From assembly GCA_029265355.1 (NCBI GenBank), contig JAJUJL010000022.1, positions 1-64,000 on the forward strand: a stretch of 64,000 nt of DNA. Direction: 5' to 3'. A program made the translations under genes and the position numbers. Origin of the DNA: Chloroflexota bacterium (GTDB lineage Bacteria > Chloroflexota > Anaerolineae > Anaerolineales > UBA4823). Positions 36,775 to 44,944 of this stretch are shown one piece after another; position 1 is the first letter of the stretch; each line of letters opens with the position of its first letter. The notes under the pieces were generated by a model. That model made no database searches. It saw only the letters and a list, made by a program, of their open reading frames with translations, and was not told the origin of the DNA.

Positions 36775-38439
36775 CTACAACAACACCGCTCCCGTGCTGG
36801 CGCTGGTCACCATGCGAGCGTAGCGCCGCAACCAGGAAGAGCGCGTGCGCGGCTCGAAGGGCGGCAGCGCCGCCAGGCGCGATTGAATCTCTGCGGGGCT
36901 CAAGTGCACATCCAAGCGCCGCTGGTCGAGGTCGATCTCGACCAGGTCGCCGTTGCGCAGCGCGGCGATCGGGCCGCCGGCAGCCGCTTCCGGGCTGACG
37001 TGCCCGATGCAGGCGCCGCGCGTCCCGCCGGAGAAGCGCCCGTCGGTGATCAGCGCCACCGATTCGCCCAGTCCCATGCCCATGATGGCAGAGGTGGGTG
37101 AGAGCATCTCCTGCATGCCCGGTCCGCCGCGCGGTCCCTCGTAGCGGATCACCACCACGTCGCCCGGCTGCACCTCGCCGCCCAGGATGCCCTGCATGGC
37201 TTCTTCCTGGCTTTCGTAGATGCGCGCCGGGCCGCGATGGTGGCGCATGGCCGGCGTCACGCCGCCAGCCTTGACCACCGCCCCATCCGGCGCCAGCGAG
37301 CCAAACAGTACGCTCAGCCCACCGGAGGCGGAATGCGGGTTCTCGATCGAGCGCACCACCTCGTGATCCTGGATCTCGCAGCCAGCGATCTGCTGACCGA
37401 AGCTGCGCCCGGAGACGGTTGGCCGCTCCAGGTGCAGCGCGCCCGGGATCTTGGACAGCTCGTGCAGGATGGCGGGCACGCCGCCGGCGCGGTGCACATC
37501 CTCCATGTGCCACTTGCCAGAAGGGCTGACCTTGCACAGGTAAGGGATGCGCTCGGCGACCGCGTTGATGCGTTCCAAGGGATAATCCACGCCAGCCTCG
37601 TGCGCCAGGGCCAACGTGTGCAGCACGGTGTTGGTGCTGCCGCCCATCGCCATATCCAGGGCGAAGGCGTCGTCGATGGCTTCGGCGGTCACCACCTGGC
37701 GCGGCGTCAAGCCTTCGGTCACCAGCTCCAGGATGCGGTGGGCGGCGGTGCGCGCCAGCTCTTCCCTTTCGGGAGAAAGCGCCAGCGCTGAGCCATTGTA
37801 GGGCAGCGCCAGCCCCAGCGCTTCCATCAGGCAGTTCATGCTGTTGGCGGTGAACAGGCCGGAGCACGAGCCGCACGAAGGGCAGCCGTGCATCTCCAGC
37901 ACCTTCAGCCGCTCGGCGGAGATGCGCCCGGCTTTGTAAGCGCCCACGCCCTCGAAGACCGAGATCAAGTCCACCGTCTCGCCCTGGGGTGTGCGCCCGG
38001 CTGCCATCGGCCCGCCGGAGACGAAGATGGTGGGGATGTCCACGCGCATGGCGCCCATCAGCATGCCCGGCACGATTTTGTCGCAGTTGGGGATGCACAC
38101 CATGCCGTCGAACTGGTGCGCCTCGATCATTGTCTCGACGCAGTCGGCGATCAATTCGCGCGAGGGCAGCGAAAACTTCATGCCGGCGTGTCCCATGGCG
38201 ATGCCGTCATCCACGCCGATGGTGTTGAACTCGAAGGGCACCCCGCCTGCCTGGCGCACGGCGTCTTTCACCAGCTTGCCAAAAGATTGCAGGTGCACAT
38301 GCCCGGGGACGATATCCACGTAGGAATTGACGATAGCGATAAACGGCTTGCCGAAATCCTCTTCCTGCACACCGGTGGCGCGCAGCAGCGCCCGGTGAGG
38401 CGCACGTTCGAAACCTGATTTGATGCGGTCAGAGCGCAT
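36775..38439 (-). CDS. ilvD: Dihydroxy-acid dehydratase
   Basis: Fe-S dehydratase producing the 2-oxo acids of Val and Ile. The 554-residue protein has the cluster cysteines in [19 protein letters not shown] and a SMNCL context, the [19 protein letters not shown] block and the C-terminal [20 protein letters not shown] motif. It is the first structural gene of the superoperon; the attenuator terminator lies about 30 bp upstream. Confidence 0.97.
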   Translation of the reverse strand: MRSDRIKSGFERAPHRALLRATGVQEEDFGKPFIAIVNSYVDIVPGHVHLQSFGKLVKDAVRQAGGVPFEFNTIGVDDGIAMGHAGMKFSLPSRELIADCVETMIEAHQFDGMVCIPNCDKIVPGMLMGAMRVDIPTIFVSGGPMAAGRTPQGETVDLISVFEGVGAYKAGRISAERLKVLEMHGCPSCGSCSGLFTANSMNCLMEALGLALPYNGSALALSPEREELARTAAHRILELVTEGLTPRQVVTAEAIDDAFALDMAMGGSTNTVLHTLALAHEAGVDYPLERINAVAERIPYLCKVSPSGKWHMEDVHRAGGVPAILHELSKIPGALHLERPTVSGRSFGQQIAGCEIQDHEVVRSIENPHSASGGLSVLFGSLAPDGAVVKAGGVTPAMRHHRGPARIYESQEEAMQGILGGEVQPGDVVVIRYEGPRGGPGMQEMLSPTSAIMGMGLGESVALITDGRFSGGTRGACIGHVSPEAAAGGPIAALRNGDLVEIDLDQRRLDVHLSPAEIQSRLAALPPFEPRTRSSWLRRYARMVTSASTGAVLL

Positions 38440-38469
38440 AGCGTTGTTCTCTCTGTGAAAGGTTGGGGT

Positions 38470-38505
38470 AAAAAAACTTGGGACTGCTTTCGGGCAGTCC
38501 CAAGT
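38470..38505 (-). terminator. Attenuator terminator upstream of ilvD
   Basis: On the minus strand ACTTGGGACTGC pairs with GCAGTCCCAAGT (12-bp perfect stem, six-base loop) and is followed by seven T. It sits 28 nt after the stop of a Leu/Ile/Val-rich leader peptide and 30 nt before ilvD, so it should end transcription early unless relieved. Confidence 0.85.
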
Positions 38506-38532
38506 CGTTTACCTGTTGACATCCTGGCGTGG

Positions 38533-38646
38533 CTACTTGCGCCTGCGCCGGGGTACGACCACCCGAACGGGAGAGGGTTTCTCGATCCCAAGAATAAGGA
38601 CCAGGATGAACAGCGAAATGATCGCAATTAAGGACGGCAGTAACAT
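38533..38646 (-). CDS. Putative ilv operon leader peptide (attenuator)
   Basis: A 37-codon frame starts with ATG at 38646 after GGAAGGA and stops at TAG 38533. It begins MLLPSLIAIISLFILVLILG and ends VRVVVPRRRRK. Seventeen of the first 21 codons region are hydrophobic, mainly Leu and Ile, with several Val, the three products of the operon. It lies between a good promoter and an intrinsic terminator in front of ilvD, the classical arrangement for ribosome-stalling attenuation. Its CTTGGGA (38586-38592) could also pair with TCCCAAG of the terminator. A membrane microprotein is the alternative. Confidence 0.7.
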   Translation of the reverse strand: MLLPSLIAIISLFILVLILGIEKPSPVRVVVPRRRRK

Positions 38647-38692
38647 GAATTCCTTCCTCGGCGGGTGGCTCCCGCAGGCTTTGATTGGCTGT

Positions 38693-38721
38693 AGTTTACA
38701 AGCGGATGAGGAGATTGTCCA
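38693..38721 (-). promoter_or_regulatory. Putative ilv-leu superoperon promoter
   Basis: On the minus strand TGGACA (38716-38721) and TAAACT (38693-38698) are spaced by exactly 17 bp. Transcription from about 38686 would give a 40-nt leader before the leader-peptide ATG. Confidence 0.55.
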
Positions 38722-38884
38722 CCGTCAGAGTGAACAAGGTTTTGGGGAGGTTTTTGTGCAAGATGACGAAGGAGGGAATTGGCTGGATAGCGGAACCAAT
38801 TCCTTGCCTGCAGCGTTATGTAGTTGTTCACGCGGCGCGCTGCGCGTCGGTTGGGATAAACCTGTTTCTGTGACGAGGTTTGGT

Positions 38885-40000
38885 ATGACACACCGCAACA
38901 ATCAACGCATAAAATTGATCATCCTGCTCTTCAGCTTGCTGCTGAGCGCCTGCACGCCCGCGCCTGCCGCGGTCACGCCACAATCAACCCCTGAAGTGCA
39001 CACCCCGGCGCCAGAATTGCCGAACATGCCCGCGGCTGGCAAGCTGCCGGGCGGTAGCCCGCTGGCTGAACTGATGTCGCTGCTCTCGGGCGCCGGATTG
39101 GCGGTCACTTTCAACGGACCCGCTGAAAGCAGCCTTTTGGACAGCCAGGCGGCTCACCTGCTGACCTCGAACGGCGCCGAGCTGTTCGTGTACGAGTACG
39201 CCAGCGCGGAAGCAGCCGCCGCCGCAGCGGGGCGCATCAGCCCAGACGGAACGACCCTGACCGGAGCAGACGGCTCGGTCAGCTCGGTGCGCTGGATCGC
39301 GCCGCCGCACTTCTGGCAGAGCGGCGTTTTCATCGTGCAATACCTGGGCGAGGACGCTGCCCTGCTGACAGGCCTGGATGCCGCCCTGGGCGCGCCCTTC
39401 GCCGGCGCCAGCCTGGCCGACGAGCCTGAAGCCGCCAGCGCCCTGTGGAAAGAAATCCGCCAGGCGGGGACGGGTATCGGTTTTGCCGTGCCCTGCGGCT
39501 GGGAGGTGGGTGAAATGCCCGCCGAAGGCGGCATCCGCTCGCAGACCATGCGCAGCTATGACGAGGCCTTCTTCGCCGCCCACTCCGAAAAGGGCGACTG
39601 GAAAGGCGGCGTTTGGCCTAAGGGCGCTTACAAGCTCGACCTGACGCTGGTGGAGAGCGTTGATCCTGGCCTGTCCACTTTCGAGGCCTACAGTCGGCTG
39701 GTTGACGCCAGCCTGGAATCGCTCAGCGGCGGGGAGGAGGTGCAGCTCGGCGCCAACACCTGGACGGAAGTGATGGTAAAGAGCGCGCTGCACCCCGAGC
39801 AGCCGGCGACGAAGGTGTACGTCTATCGCCTGGCGCCCGAGCGCTTATTGATCGCCGCCGCCTACCCGCTGGGGACGGCGATCGACAGCCCGGATGTGCA
39901 GGCCATCCTGGCCTCGATGGTGATGAGCAGCGAGCAGGCCGTGATCCTGCCGCAGGCTGCGCCGCAGCACCAGCTCAATTCCGCCGCTTGCGCGCCGTGA
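38885..40000 (+). CDS. Secreted lipoprotein of unknown function
   Basis: The 371-residue protein has a clear lipoprotein signal peptide (basic start, LIILLFSLLLSAC) and a low-complexity Pro/Ala/Thr linker (TPAPAAVTPQSTPEVHTPAP). Two domains follow: one with ELFVYEYASAEAAAAAAGRIS reminiscent of proteins that process signal intensity or load values, and one with WEVGEMPAEGG...YPLGTAIDSPDVQAILASMVMS typical of secreted PsbP/hypothetical folds. No enzyme motif. The ATG at 38885 is chosen because the signal peptide begins there; upstream sequence in the frame is the leader region of the opposite operon. Confidence 0.65.
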   Translation: MTHRNNQRIKLIILLFSLLLSACTPAPAAVTPQSTPEVHTPAPELPNMPAAGKLPGGSPLAELMSLLSGAGLAVTFNGPAESSLLDSQAAHLLTSNGAELFVYEYASAEAAAAAAGRISPDGTTLTGADGSVSSVRWIAPPHFWQSGVFIVQYLGEDAALLTGLDAALGAPFAGASLADEPEAASALWKEIRQAGTGIGFAVPCGWEVGEMPAEGGIRSQTMRSYDEAFFAAHSEKGDWKGGVWPKGAYKLDLTLVESVDPGLSTFEAYSRLVDASLESLSGGEEVQLGANTWTEVMVKSALHPEQPATKVYVYRLAPERLLIAAAYPLGTAIDSPDVQAILASMVMSSEQAVILPQAAPQHQLNSAACAP

Positions 40001-40010
40001 GCGATCGATT

Positions 40011-40553
40011 CTATGGCGCAGACTCGACGCTGGGCAGGAAAATGGCGTAAGGATCTGTGCTGAAGCGGATCTCTGCGTGCGGGTTGAGCTCGCGCGGATT
40101 GTAGGTGTCGGATGCCGTCCAGGCATAGTACCCAGCCACAGTCACGCCCGTATTCGGCATTGTGATCATCCCGATCTCGCAGGTGTCGAACATATTGTTA
40201 ATGATGGTGTTCGCCCACGAAGACGGTCTCCCCGCGTCCAGCGGATCGGCGCTCACGCGCGCTGAATCGCCCGGCGGCAGGTCGAAGACCACCCCGCTCA
40301 GGCACGCCGACCCGGTATCATACTGAAAATCGAGGTCTATGGTCGCGGTGACGGTATTTGTATTATGGAAGAACAGGATGGTATTGTGGTTGTTGCTGTC
40401 CAGCGGGGCGAAGTAGATCGTCCGGCTGGGCAGCGCAGCGGCTGCCGCCGCGCGATGGATAAATTCATCGGGGACAAACACTTGCGCGGTTGCCTGATCG
40501 GGCGCTCCCTCTGAAGAGCCAGAAATCATACCAGAGCGCAGGTTCTTTCTCAA
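40011..40553 (-). CDS. Hypothetical beta-rich protein, probably truncated
   Basis: The 180-residue frame looks like part of a secreted beta-sandwich protein: TIYFAPLDSNNHNTILFFHN, VSADPLDAGRPS and a terminal IFLPSVES, a common ending in Chloroflexota surface proteins. It lacks a signal peptide at the proposed start, and a repeat (40591-40665) lies immediately upstream, so the original N-terminus may have been lost. Convergent with the lipoprotein, only 10 bp apart. Confidence 0.45.
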   Translation of the reverse strand: MRKNLRSGMISGSSEGAPDQATAQVFVPDEFIHRAAAAAALPSRTIYFAPLDSNNHNTILFFHNTNTVTATIDLDFQYDTGSACLSGVVFDLPPGDSARVSADPLDAGRPSSWANTIINNMFDTCEIGMITMPNTGVTVAGYYAWTASDTYNPRELNPHAEIRFSTDPYAIFLPSVESAP

Positions 40554-40590
40554 TACGATCGCCTAAAGTTCGGACCATCAGGATCAGGCT

Positions 40591-40665
40591 GTCATCGCGA
40601 ACGACAGCGAAGCGATCTGTCCGATCATCCAGGGGATTGCCACGCCGCTGCGGGGCTGGCAATGA
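40591..40665. repeat. GTCAT-bounded intergenic repeat
   Basis: GTCATCGCGAACGACAGCGA at 40591 and GGCTGGCAATGA ending near 40665 enclose CGATCATCC-AGGGGATTGCC. Similar units lie at 43184-43267 and 51312-51366. The 349-bp gap 40554-40902 contains this and no gene. Confidence 0.55.
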
Positions 40666-40902
40666 ATGGTGAAATGGATGTTGCCCGAAGGCCGGGATTG
40701 CCATGACTCCGGCATTTTTTACCCTGCTGAGACGTGCGGGGGTCATGTTGACCAGGATAGGGCTGCGCGGCGCCTGGCGGGTGAATCGAGTGGTTTGCCC
40801 GCCAGGTTGTCATCCCAATTGGACGCACTTTGCGCGATAATTACATTAATCTTGTCTAAAACCAAACATGGCGCTGCAACGCGCTTCCGCCGAGAGGGCC
40901 GC

Positions 40903-41643
40903 ATGCTGCATGTTGATTTTGCAATCCTTAAAACCTGGAACCCACCCTTGATGAACGCCGCTGGACGCAAAGCGGTTTGGACCAGCGTCAGCGCCCAGGG
41001 TTTACAGCTCACCAACAGCCTGGAAGAAGCGGCCTGGGATGTCGATCCTGCCCAGGTGCACATCTGCCAGCAGTGCGGCGTTTATGGCTGCTACGAGGGT
41101 GGGTACGTGCGCATCACCCGCCTGGAAGAGCATGTGCTGTGGACCGCGCCCTACATGGATGAAACCATGGACAGGCTGGACATCGACACGGTCGCCAGCG
41201 CGATCTATGAGCGGGGCGCCGTCGCCATCCCCACGCAGGTCTGGGAGAGCTGGCGCAGCCGGGTAAACAACCTGCCGGCTGCCAGCAGCTTCCCCGCTGC
41301 TACCCGCCGTGAGCTGGCGGCTGCCTGGCGCATGGAAGCCCACCCGGGGTTGCGCGAGCTGCCCTGGATGGAGATGCTCGCGCACATTTCCGAAAAACTA
41401 CTGGCGAGCGACAGCTTGGGCTATGACCAGGCCATGGACCAGATCCATGCCCTGCTGGACTGGTTCTTGGAAGCGCCTGCCGAGCCCCTGGCAGGCGCAC
41501 TGAAGCCGCTCAAGGCGACCCAGGCGCGGTTGGAGGTCCTGCGCTTCGACGGGCCAGCGGAGCGTGATTGGCCGGCGTTGGCCTACGAGCATGGCGCCTG
41601 GTTGCCTGCCCTGGGCGCTGATTGGCTCTACTCAGAGGCTTGA
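40903..41643 (+). CDS. Uncharacterised protein with a small Cys cluster
   Basis: Not recognised. The 246-residue soluble protein has VHICQQCGVYGCYEGGYVRI near residue 60, a possible metal site of three cysteines plus His, surrounded by aromatic and acidic residues, then a helical C-terminal half. GAGAGGG precedes the ATG at 40903; an ATG at 40951 is possible. It stands alone between repeats and the following regulator gene. Confidence 0.6.
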   Translation: MLHVDFAILKTWNPPLMNAAGRKAVWTSVSAQGLQLTNSLEEAAWDVDPAQVHICQQCGVYGCYEGGYVRITRLEEHVLWTAPYMDETMDRLDIDTVASAIYERGAVAIPTQVWESWRSRVNNLPAASSFPAATRRELAAAWRMEAHPGLRELPWMEMLAHISEKLLASDSLGYDQAMDQIHALLDWFLEAPAEPLAGALKPLKATQARLEVLRFDGPAERDWPALAYEHGAWLPALGADWLYSEA

Positions 41644-41743
41644 GGGCCTGTCGGGTTATCGGATTTGCAAGCCTGCCGTGGTTGTTTTTTTTTGAAACTG
41701 TTGTATGATAAAGGCAAGTTATCGGAGAGGATGGGGAGCATAA

Positions 41744-42616
41744 TTGCCAGCAATTAATGTGCTGATCATCGAGAACGAGCCAGATATTGCAGGCTTCTTC
41801 AAAGCTACGCTGGAACTGGATGGTTTTCACTGCGACCTGGCTCTTTCGGCTCGCGAAGCGCTGCTCTACCTGACCACCAACATCCCTGAGTTGATCCTGC
41901 TCGACCTGCACCTGGGGGGCGAAATCAATGGCCAGGACATTCTCTACCAGGTGCGCATCAACCCCCTCTTTCAGAATACCCGCGTGATTGTCGCCACAGC
42001 CCATCCCCAGGTCGCCAACCTGGTCTCGCACCTGGCGGACCTGGTGCTGCTCAAGCCGGTAGATGCGCAGCAGTTGCGCCAGCTTGCCGAGCGTATCACC
42101 AGCCAGGAATTCCCGCCCAGGCGACAGGCCTTTATCGACCCGGTGACCGGCCTGTACAACCAGGCGTTTTTCAACCTGCGCCTGGAACACGCCTTCGAGC
42201 GCTCGCGGCGCCGCCCGGATTTCTTCTATGGGGTGATCTTGTTGCGCGTCGAGATCCCGGCTTTGGCTGCCGCGCCGGAGGTGGATACGGCAGAGGACAT
42301 CATCGCTTCGCTCTACCAGCAGATCGCCCAAAAACTGCTCACCGGGCTGCGCACCACGGATACACTGACGCGCCTTTCCATTTGGAAATTTGCTGTCCTC
42401 CTGGAAGAGTTGAAGCATCCGGAGGATATCGAGGTGGTCGAACGGCGTTTGCAGCAGGCGTTGCGCGAACCGCTGCGGGTGGGCGAGCAAACTTATGCCC
42501 TGCAAGTTGTCAGCAGTGGAAAGGTCAATTCTGCCCGGCAATCCCGCGCCCAAGAGCTGCTGGACGCCGCCGAAGCGAGCCTGGCGGCGTTGGAGCGAAG
42601 CGTCGCCAGCGGCTGA
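41744..42616 (+). CDS. Receiver - degenerate GGDEF protein
   Basis: The 290-residue protein has a receiver domain (NVLIIENEPDI acidic pocket, Asp in ELILLDLHL, Lys in LLKPVDAQQL) and a GGDEF-like domain recognised by DPVTGLYNQAFFNLRLEHAF. The catalytic loop is lost: the expected GGDEF stands as SIWKF (TLTRLSIWKFAVLLEEL), so it cannot make c-di-GMP. The start is TTG at 41744 with GGGGAG five bases upstream. Possibly a protein-protein signalling module. Confidence 0.75.
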   Translation: MPAINVLIIENEPDIAGFFKATLELDGFHCDLALSAREALLYLTTNIPELILLDLHLGGEINGQDILYQVRINPLFQNTRVIVATAHPQVANLVSHLADLVLLKPVDAQQLRQLAERITSQEFPPRRQAFIDPVTGLYNQAFFNLRLEHAFERSRRRPDFFYGVILLRVEIPALAAAPEVDTAEDIIASLYQQIAQKLLTGLRTTDTLTRLSIWKFAVLLEELKHPEDIEVVERRLQQALREPLRVGEQTYALQVVSSGKVNSARQSRAQELLDAAEASLAALERSVASG

Positions 42617-42717
42617 AGCCGGCGGCGCTGGGCGGACGATTCTGCTAAACCTGGGGGGTAAATTAACTAGGCGTTACGCAATTTGGATAGGTTCTTCTCA
42701 CGAACTGCGCAAGTCCG

Positions 42718-42754
42718 AAAAAAAAAGACACATCCCAAACCGGGATGTGTCTTT
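42718..42754 (-). terminator. Terminator of the cold-shock gene
   Basis: On the minus strand GACACATCCC pairs with GGGATGTGTC (42727-42751) and is followed by eight or nine T. It lies 20 bp after the csp stop. Confidence 0.85.
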
Positions 42755-42773
42755 GGCTTGTAAAGTGGGTGAA

Positions 42774-42986
42774 CTAGCCGGCTAAGACAACGTTGCTGGC
42801 CTGCAAACCCTTGGGGCCGCGCTCGATGGTGAATTCCACCTTCTGGCCCTCTTCGAGGTTGCGGAAGCCATCGCCCTGGATGGCGGAGTAGTGCACAAAG
42901 ACGTCGGGGCCATCTTCACGTGAAATGAACCCATAACCTTTGCTGCCGTTGAACCACTTGACGGTTCCGATGGTACGATCGGACAT
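42774..42986 (-). CDS. Cold-shock protein, CspA family
   Basis: A 70-residue single-domain nucleic-acid chaperone with RNP1 KGYGFISRE and RNP2 DVFVHYSAI motifs, the classic CspA sheet. The ATG at 42986 has GAAGGAG upstream; the longer reading starting at 43064 is not needed. A 145-nt leader from the promoter at 43139-43167 contains a CAGCTCACGG/CCGTGAGCTG hairpin (43068-43092), in keeping with the structured leaders of cold-shock genes. Confidence 0.95.
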   Translation of the reverse strand: MSDRTIGTVKWFNGSKGYGFISREDGPDVFVHYSAIQGDGFRNLEEGQKVEFTIERGPKGLQASNVVLAG

Positions 42987-43138
42987 GATGTTTTTTGCTC
43001 CTTCTAGCAAGAAAAAAAAGTATTCTGTGACACCAAGGACGTTCCATCGGAGACTGCTGAACAAAACAGCTCACGGACTGACCGTGAGCTGCTGTTGACT
43101 TGTGTTCCAACGCGAACTACTGGTATCCTACGCTCAGT

Positions 43139-43167
43139 ATATTACCTGAATATGTCTGATCTGTCAA
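43139..43167 (-). promoter_or_regulatory. Promoter of the cold-shock gene
   Basis: On the minus strand a perfect TTGACA (43162-43167) and TAATAT (43139-43144) are 17 bp apart. Predicted transcription start near 43132 gives a leader of about 145 nt. Confidence 0.8.
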
Positions 43168-43183
43168 GGTCGGGATGACGTTT

Positions 43184-43267
43184 GTCATCGCGAGCGACAG
43201 CGAAGCGTTCTCCGCCATCATCCGGGAGATTGCTTCAGCCAGCCAGGAACGCTGGCTTCCCAATGAC
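43184..43267. repeat. GTCAT-bounded intergenic repeat
   Basis: GTCATCGCGAGCGACAGCGA opens and TTCCCAATGACA closes an 84-bp unit with internal CATCATCCGGGAGATTGCTT. It is of the same family as 40591-40665 and 51312-51366. Confidence 0.6.
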
Positions 43268-43326
43268 ACGAAAATGGATATCCGGCAGGGAACTCCGTCG
43301 GGGTCGAGCCCTGGCCTGGAAACTGT

Positions 43327-43554
43327 CTATTTGGCGGCGCGAATTTTCGAGCCGCTCAGCGGAGCGCCAAACAGGGGCGCGAACACGCAGAAATCGAACA
43401 GCCCCGCCAGCAAGGGCAGCGCGCCGACGACGGCCACGACCAGGCCGGTGGTGCCGCTCAACCCGAGCATGCCCCAGGCAATCAGCGCCAGGCCAGCGAC
43501 GATGCGCACAATGCGCCCTGTTGTGGAAGCCATGAAAGAAACAAACGGATTCAT
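43327..43554 (-). CDS. DUF2892 small membrane protein
   Basis: The 75-residue protein begins MNPFVSFMASTTGRIVRIVAG and has two TM helices (IAGLALIAWGMLGLSG and VVAVVGALPLLAGLFDFC), with CVFAPLFG at the end, exactly the DUF2892/YgaP C-terminal membrane unit. Relatives are fused to or beside rhodanese or sulfide-handling genes. It lies downstream of a Crp-family gene and behind a palindrome placed at a class II Crp position. Confidence 0.8.
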   Translation of the reverse strand: MNPFVSFMASTTGRIVRIVAGLALIAWGMLGLSGTTGLVVAVVGALPLLAGLFDFCVFAPLFGAPLSGSKIRAAK

Positions 43555-43599
43555 CTGATCATCTCCTTGTGTGGTGAATTAGATCATCATTACACCCAC

Positions 43600-43641
43600 A
43601 GTATAGGAGATGAAGGCATTCTTGTCTGTGACAATGTCACA
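43600..43641 (-). promoter_or_regulatory. Promoter with Crp-type site before DUF2892 gene
   Basis: On the minus strand TATACT (43600-43605) has no -35, but the palindrome TGTGACAATGTCACA (43627-43641) is centred about 41 bp upstream of the likely start (near 43593), the class II activator position. It overlaps the stop codon of the Crp-family gene, suggesting that this protein controls its downstream neighbour. Confidence 0.55.
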
Positions 43642-44311
43642 TTTTCGATAGAGAAATCAGCCCCTCGACGTCCAGCAGCTCGATCGCGCCTCGTTCGGTC
43701 TGCACCAGGCCGCGGCTGGCAAAATCTGCCAGCAGGCGGGTGATGACTTCCCGCGAGCTGCCCAGCTCGGCGGCGATCTCCTGGTGGGTGATGCGCAGCG
43801 GTCGCTGCCGCTGGCTGCGTTCGATCAGGAAAGCCGCCAGGCGCGCGTCCATGCGCCGGAAAGCCACTTCCTCCACCAGGGCCATCACCGCCGCCAGGCG
43901 CTGCGAGAGCAGATCGAAAACGAAGCCGCGCCACACCTCGTAGCGCTGCACCCAATCGCGGAAGGTCGCCGAGGGAATCAGCACCGCCTCTGCCTCTTTT
44001 TCAACCGTGGCAATTGCCGGGAAGGTCTGCTGGCTCAGGATGGCGTTGGCGGTCAGGATGCACGACTCGCCCTCGCCAAAGCGATACAGCGTGATCTCGC
44101 GTCCAGTCTCGCCGATCTTGTACACACGCACCACGCCGGAGAGCAGCAGAGCGATGGCGTCAGCGCGCGCGCCTTCGATGAAGACTTCCCGGCCTGCCGG
44201 GATGCGCGCATAAAAGGCGGCTTGCTGCAGCTCGCGCCCCAACTGTGGGCTGGCGGCTTGCAAGACAGGCAACAGGCGCACAAGGCGGGTGTAAATTTGG
44301 GGATCGATCAT
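43637..44311 (-). CDS. Crp/Fnr-family transcriptional regulator
   Basis: A 224-residue protein with a cyclic-nucleotide-binding-type beta barrel (about 20-135, with FGEGESCILTANAIL) and a C-terminal HTH (ITHQEIAAELGSSREVITRLLADF). No cysteine set for an Fe-S cluster, except a single C in the barrel, so not FNR itself. The recognition helix SSREVITR resembles anaerobic/redox regulators. It faces the arsC cluster divergently; a TATAAT at 44332-44337 lies 20 bp upstream of its ATG. Confidence 0.85.
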   Translation of the reverse strand: MIDPQIYTRLVRLLPVLQAASPQLGRELQQAAFYARIPAGREVFIEGARADAIALLLSGVVRVYKIGETGREITLYRFGEGESCILTANAILSQQTFPAIATVEKEAEAVLIPSATFRDWVQRYEVWRGFVFDLLSQRLAAVMALVEEVAFRRMDARLAAFLIERSQRQRPLRITHQEIAAELGSSREVITRLLADFASRGLVQTERGAIELLDVEGLISLSKM

Positions 44312-44431
44312 CGCGGCTGAAAGGTGATGACATTATACTCGCTGCCGCCCGAAAATGATGGGGATGGGGGGGTCGCAATGACCCGTGATGAGGCTGCCCA
44401 CAAGTTGACAAAATCGCCGGGATGGATTATA

Positions 44432-44460
44432 TTACAAATTAAATTGTAACAATATATATT
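44432..44460 (+). promoter_or_regulatory. arsC promoter with ArsR-like operator
   Basis: TTACAA (44432-44437) and TATATT (44455-44460) are 17 bp apart. The -35 is one arm of the inverted repeat TTACAA-N6-TTGTAA (44432-44449), the kind of AT-rich palindrome bound by ArsR proteins. The ArsR-domain fusion two genes on would be the natural repressor. Confidence 0.55.
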
Positions 44461-44488
44461 GGGATAATATTTAGAAATGGAGGCAGGC

Positions 44489-44944
44489 ATGCCAGCGAAA
44501 CCCCAGGTATTGTTCATCTGCACCGGAAACTCAGCTCGCTCCCAGATGGCTGAGGCCTTCACCCGGCGCTACGCCGGTGAGCACTTTGACGTGCAGAGCG
44601 CCGGGCTGGAACCAAAAGGGATCAATCCCTATACGATCAAGGTGATGGCCGAAGCCGGTTACGACATGAGCGCGCATCGTTCCAAGAGCCTGCGCGAGTT
44701 TATGGGGCACACCCACTCGCGGTACGTCATCACCGTCTGCGGGCATGCCGATGCCAGTTGCCCGCGCGGGCTGTGGTCCAACGGCATCAAGCTGCACTGG
44801 CCCTTCGAAGACCCGGCAGCCTTCCAGGGCAGCGAGGCCGAAACGCTGGAACAATTCCGCAAGGTGCGTGACCAGATCGAAGCCAAAGTCATCGCCTGGC
44901 TGGAGGAGATCGGTGTTCGACCGCAGTTTGCCCAACCCGGCTAG
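44489..44944 (+). CDS. arsC: Arsenate reductase, thioredoxin-coupled (LMW-phosphatase fold)
   Basis: Reduces arsenate to arsenite. The 151-residue protein has the phosphate loop CTGNSARSQ (Cys11) and two later cysteines, C84 (TVCGHAD) and C91 (SCPRG), that form the disulfide cascade of pI258-type ArsC. The ATG at 44489 follows GGAGG and is preferred to that at 44477. The 3' end overlaps the next gene by 32 bases. Confidence 0.9.
   Translation: MPAKPQVLFICTGNSARSQMAEAFTRRYAGEHFDVQSAGLEPKGINPYTIKVMAEAGYDMSAHRSKSLREFMGHTHSRYVITVCGHADASCPRGLWSNGIKLHWPFEDPAAFQGSEAETLEQFRKVRDQIEAKVIAWLEEIGVRPQFAQPG

Noticed and set aside
42774-43064. A 96-residue version of the cold-shock protein
   Set aside because: The extra N-terminus lies in the structured leader; the family start and the Shine-Dalgarno agree on 42986.
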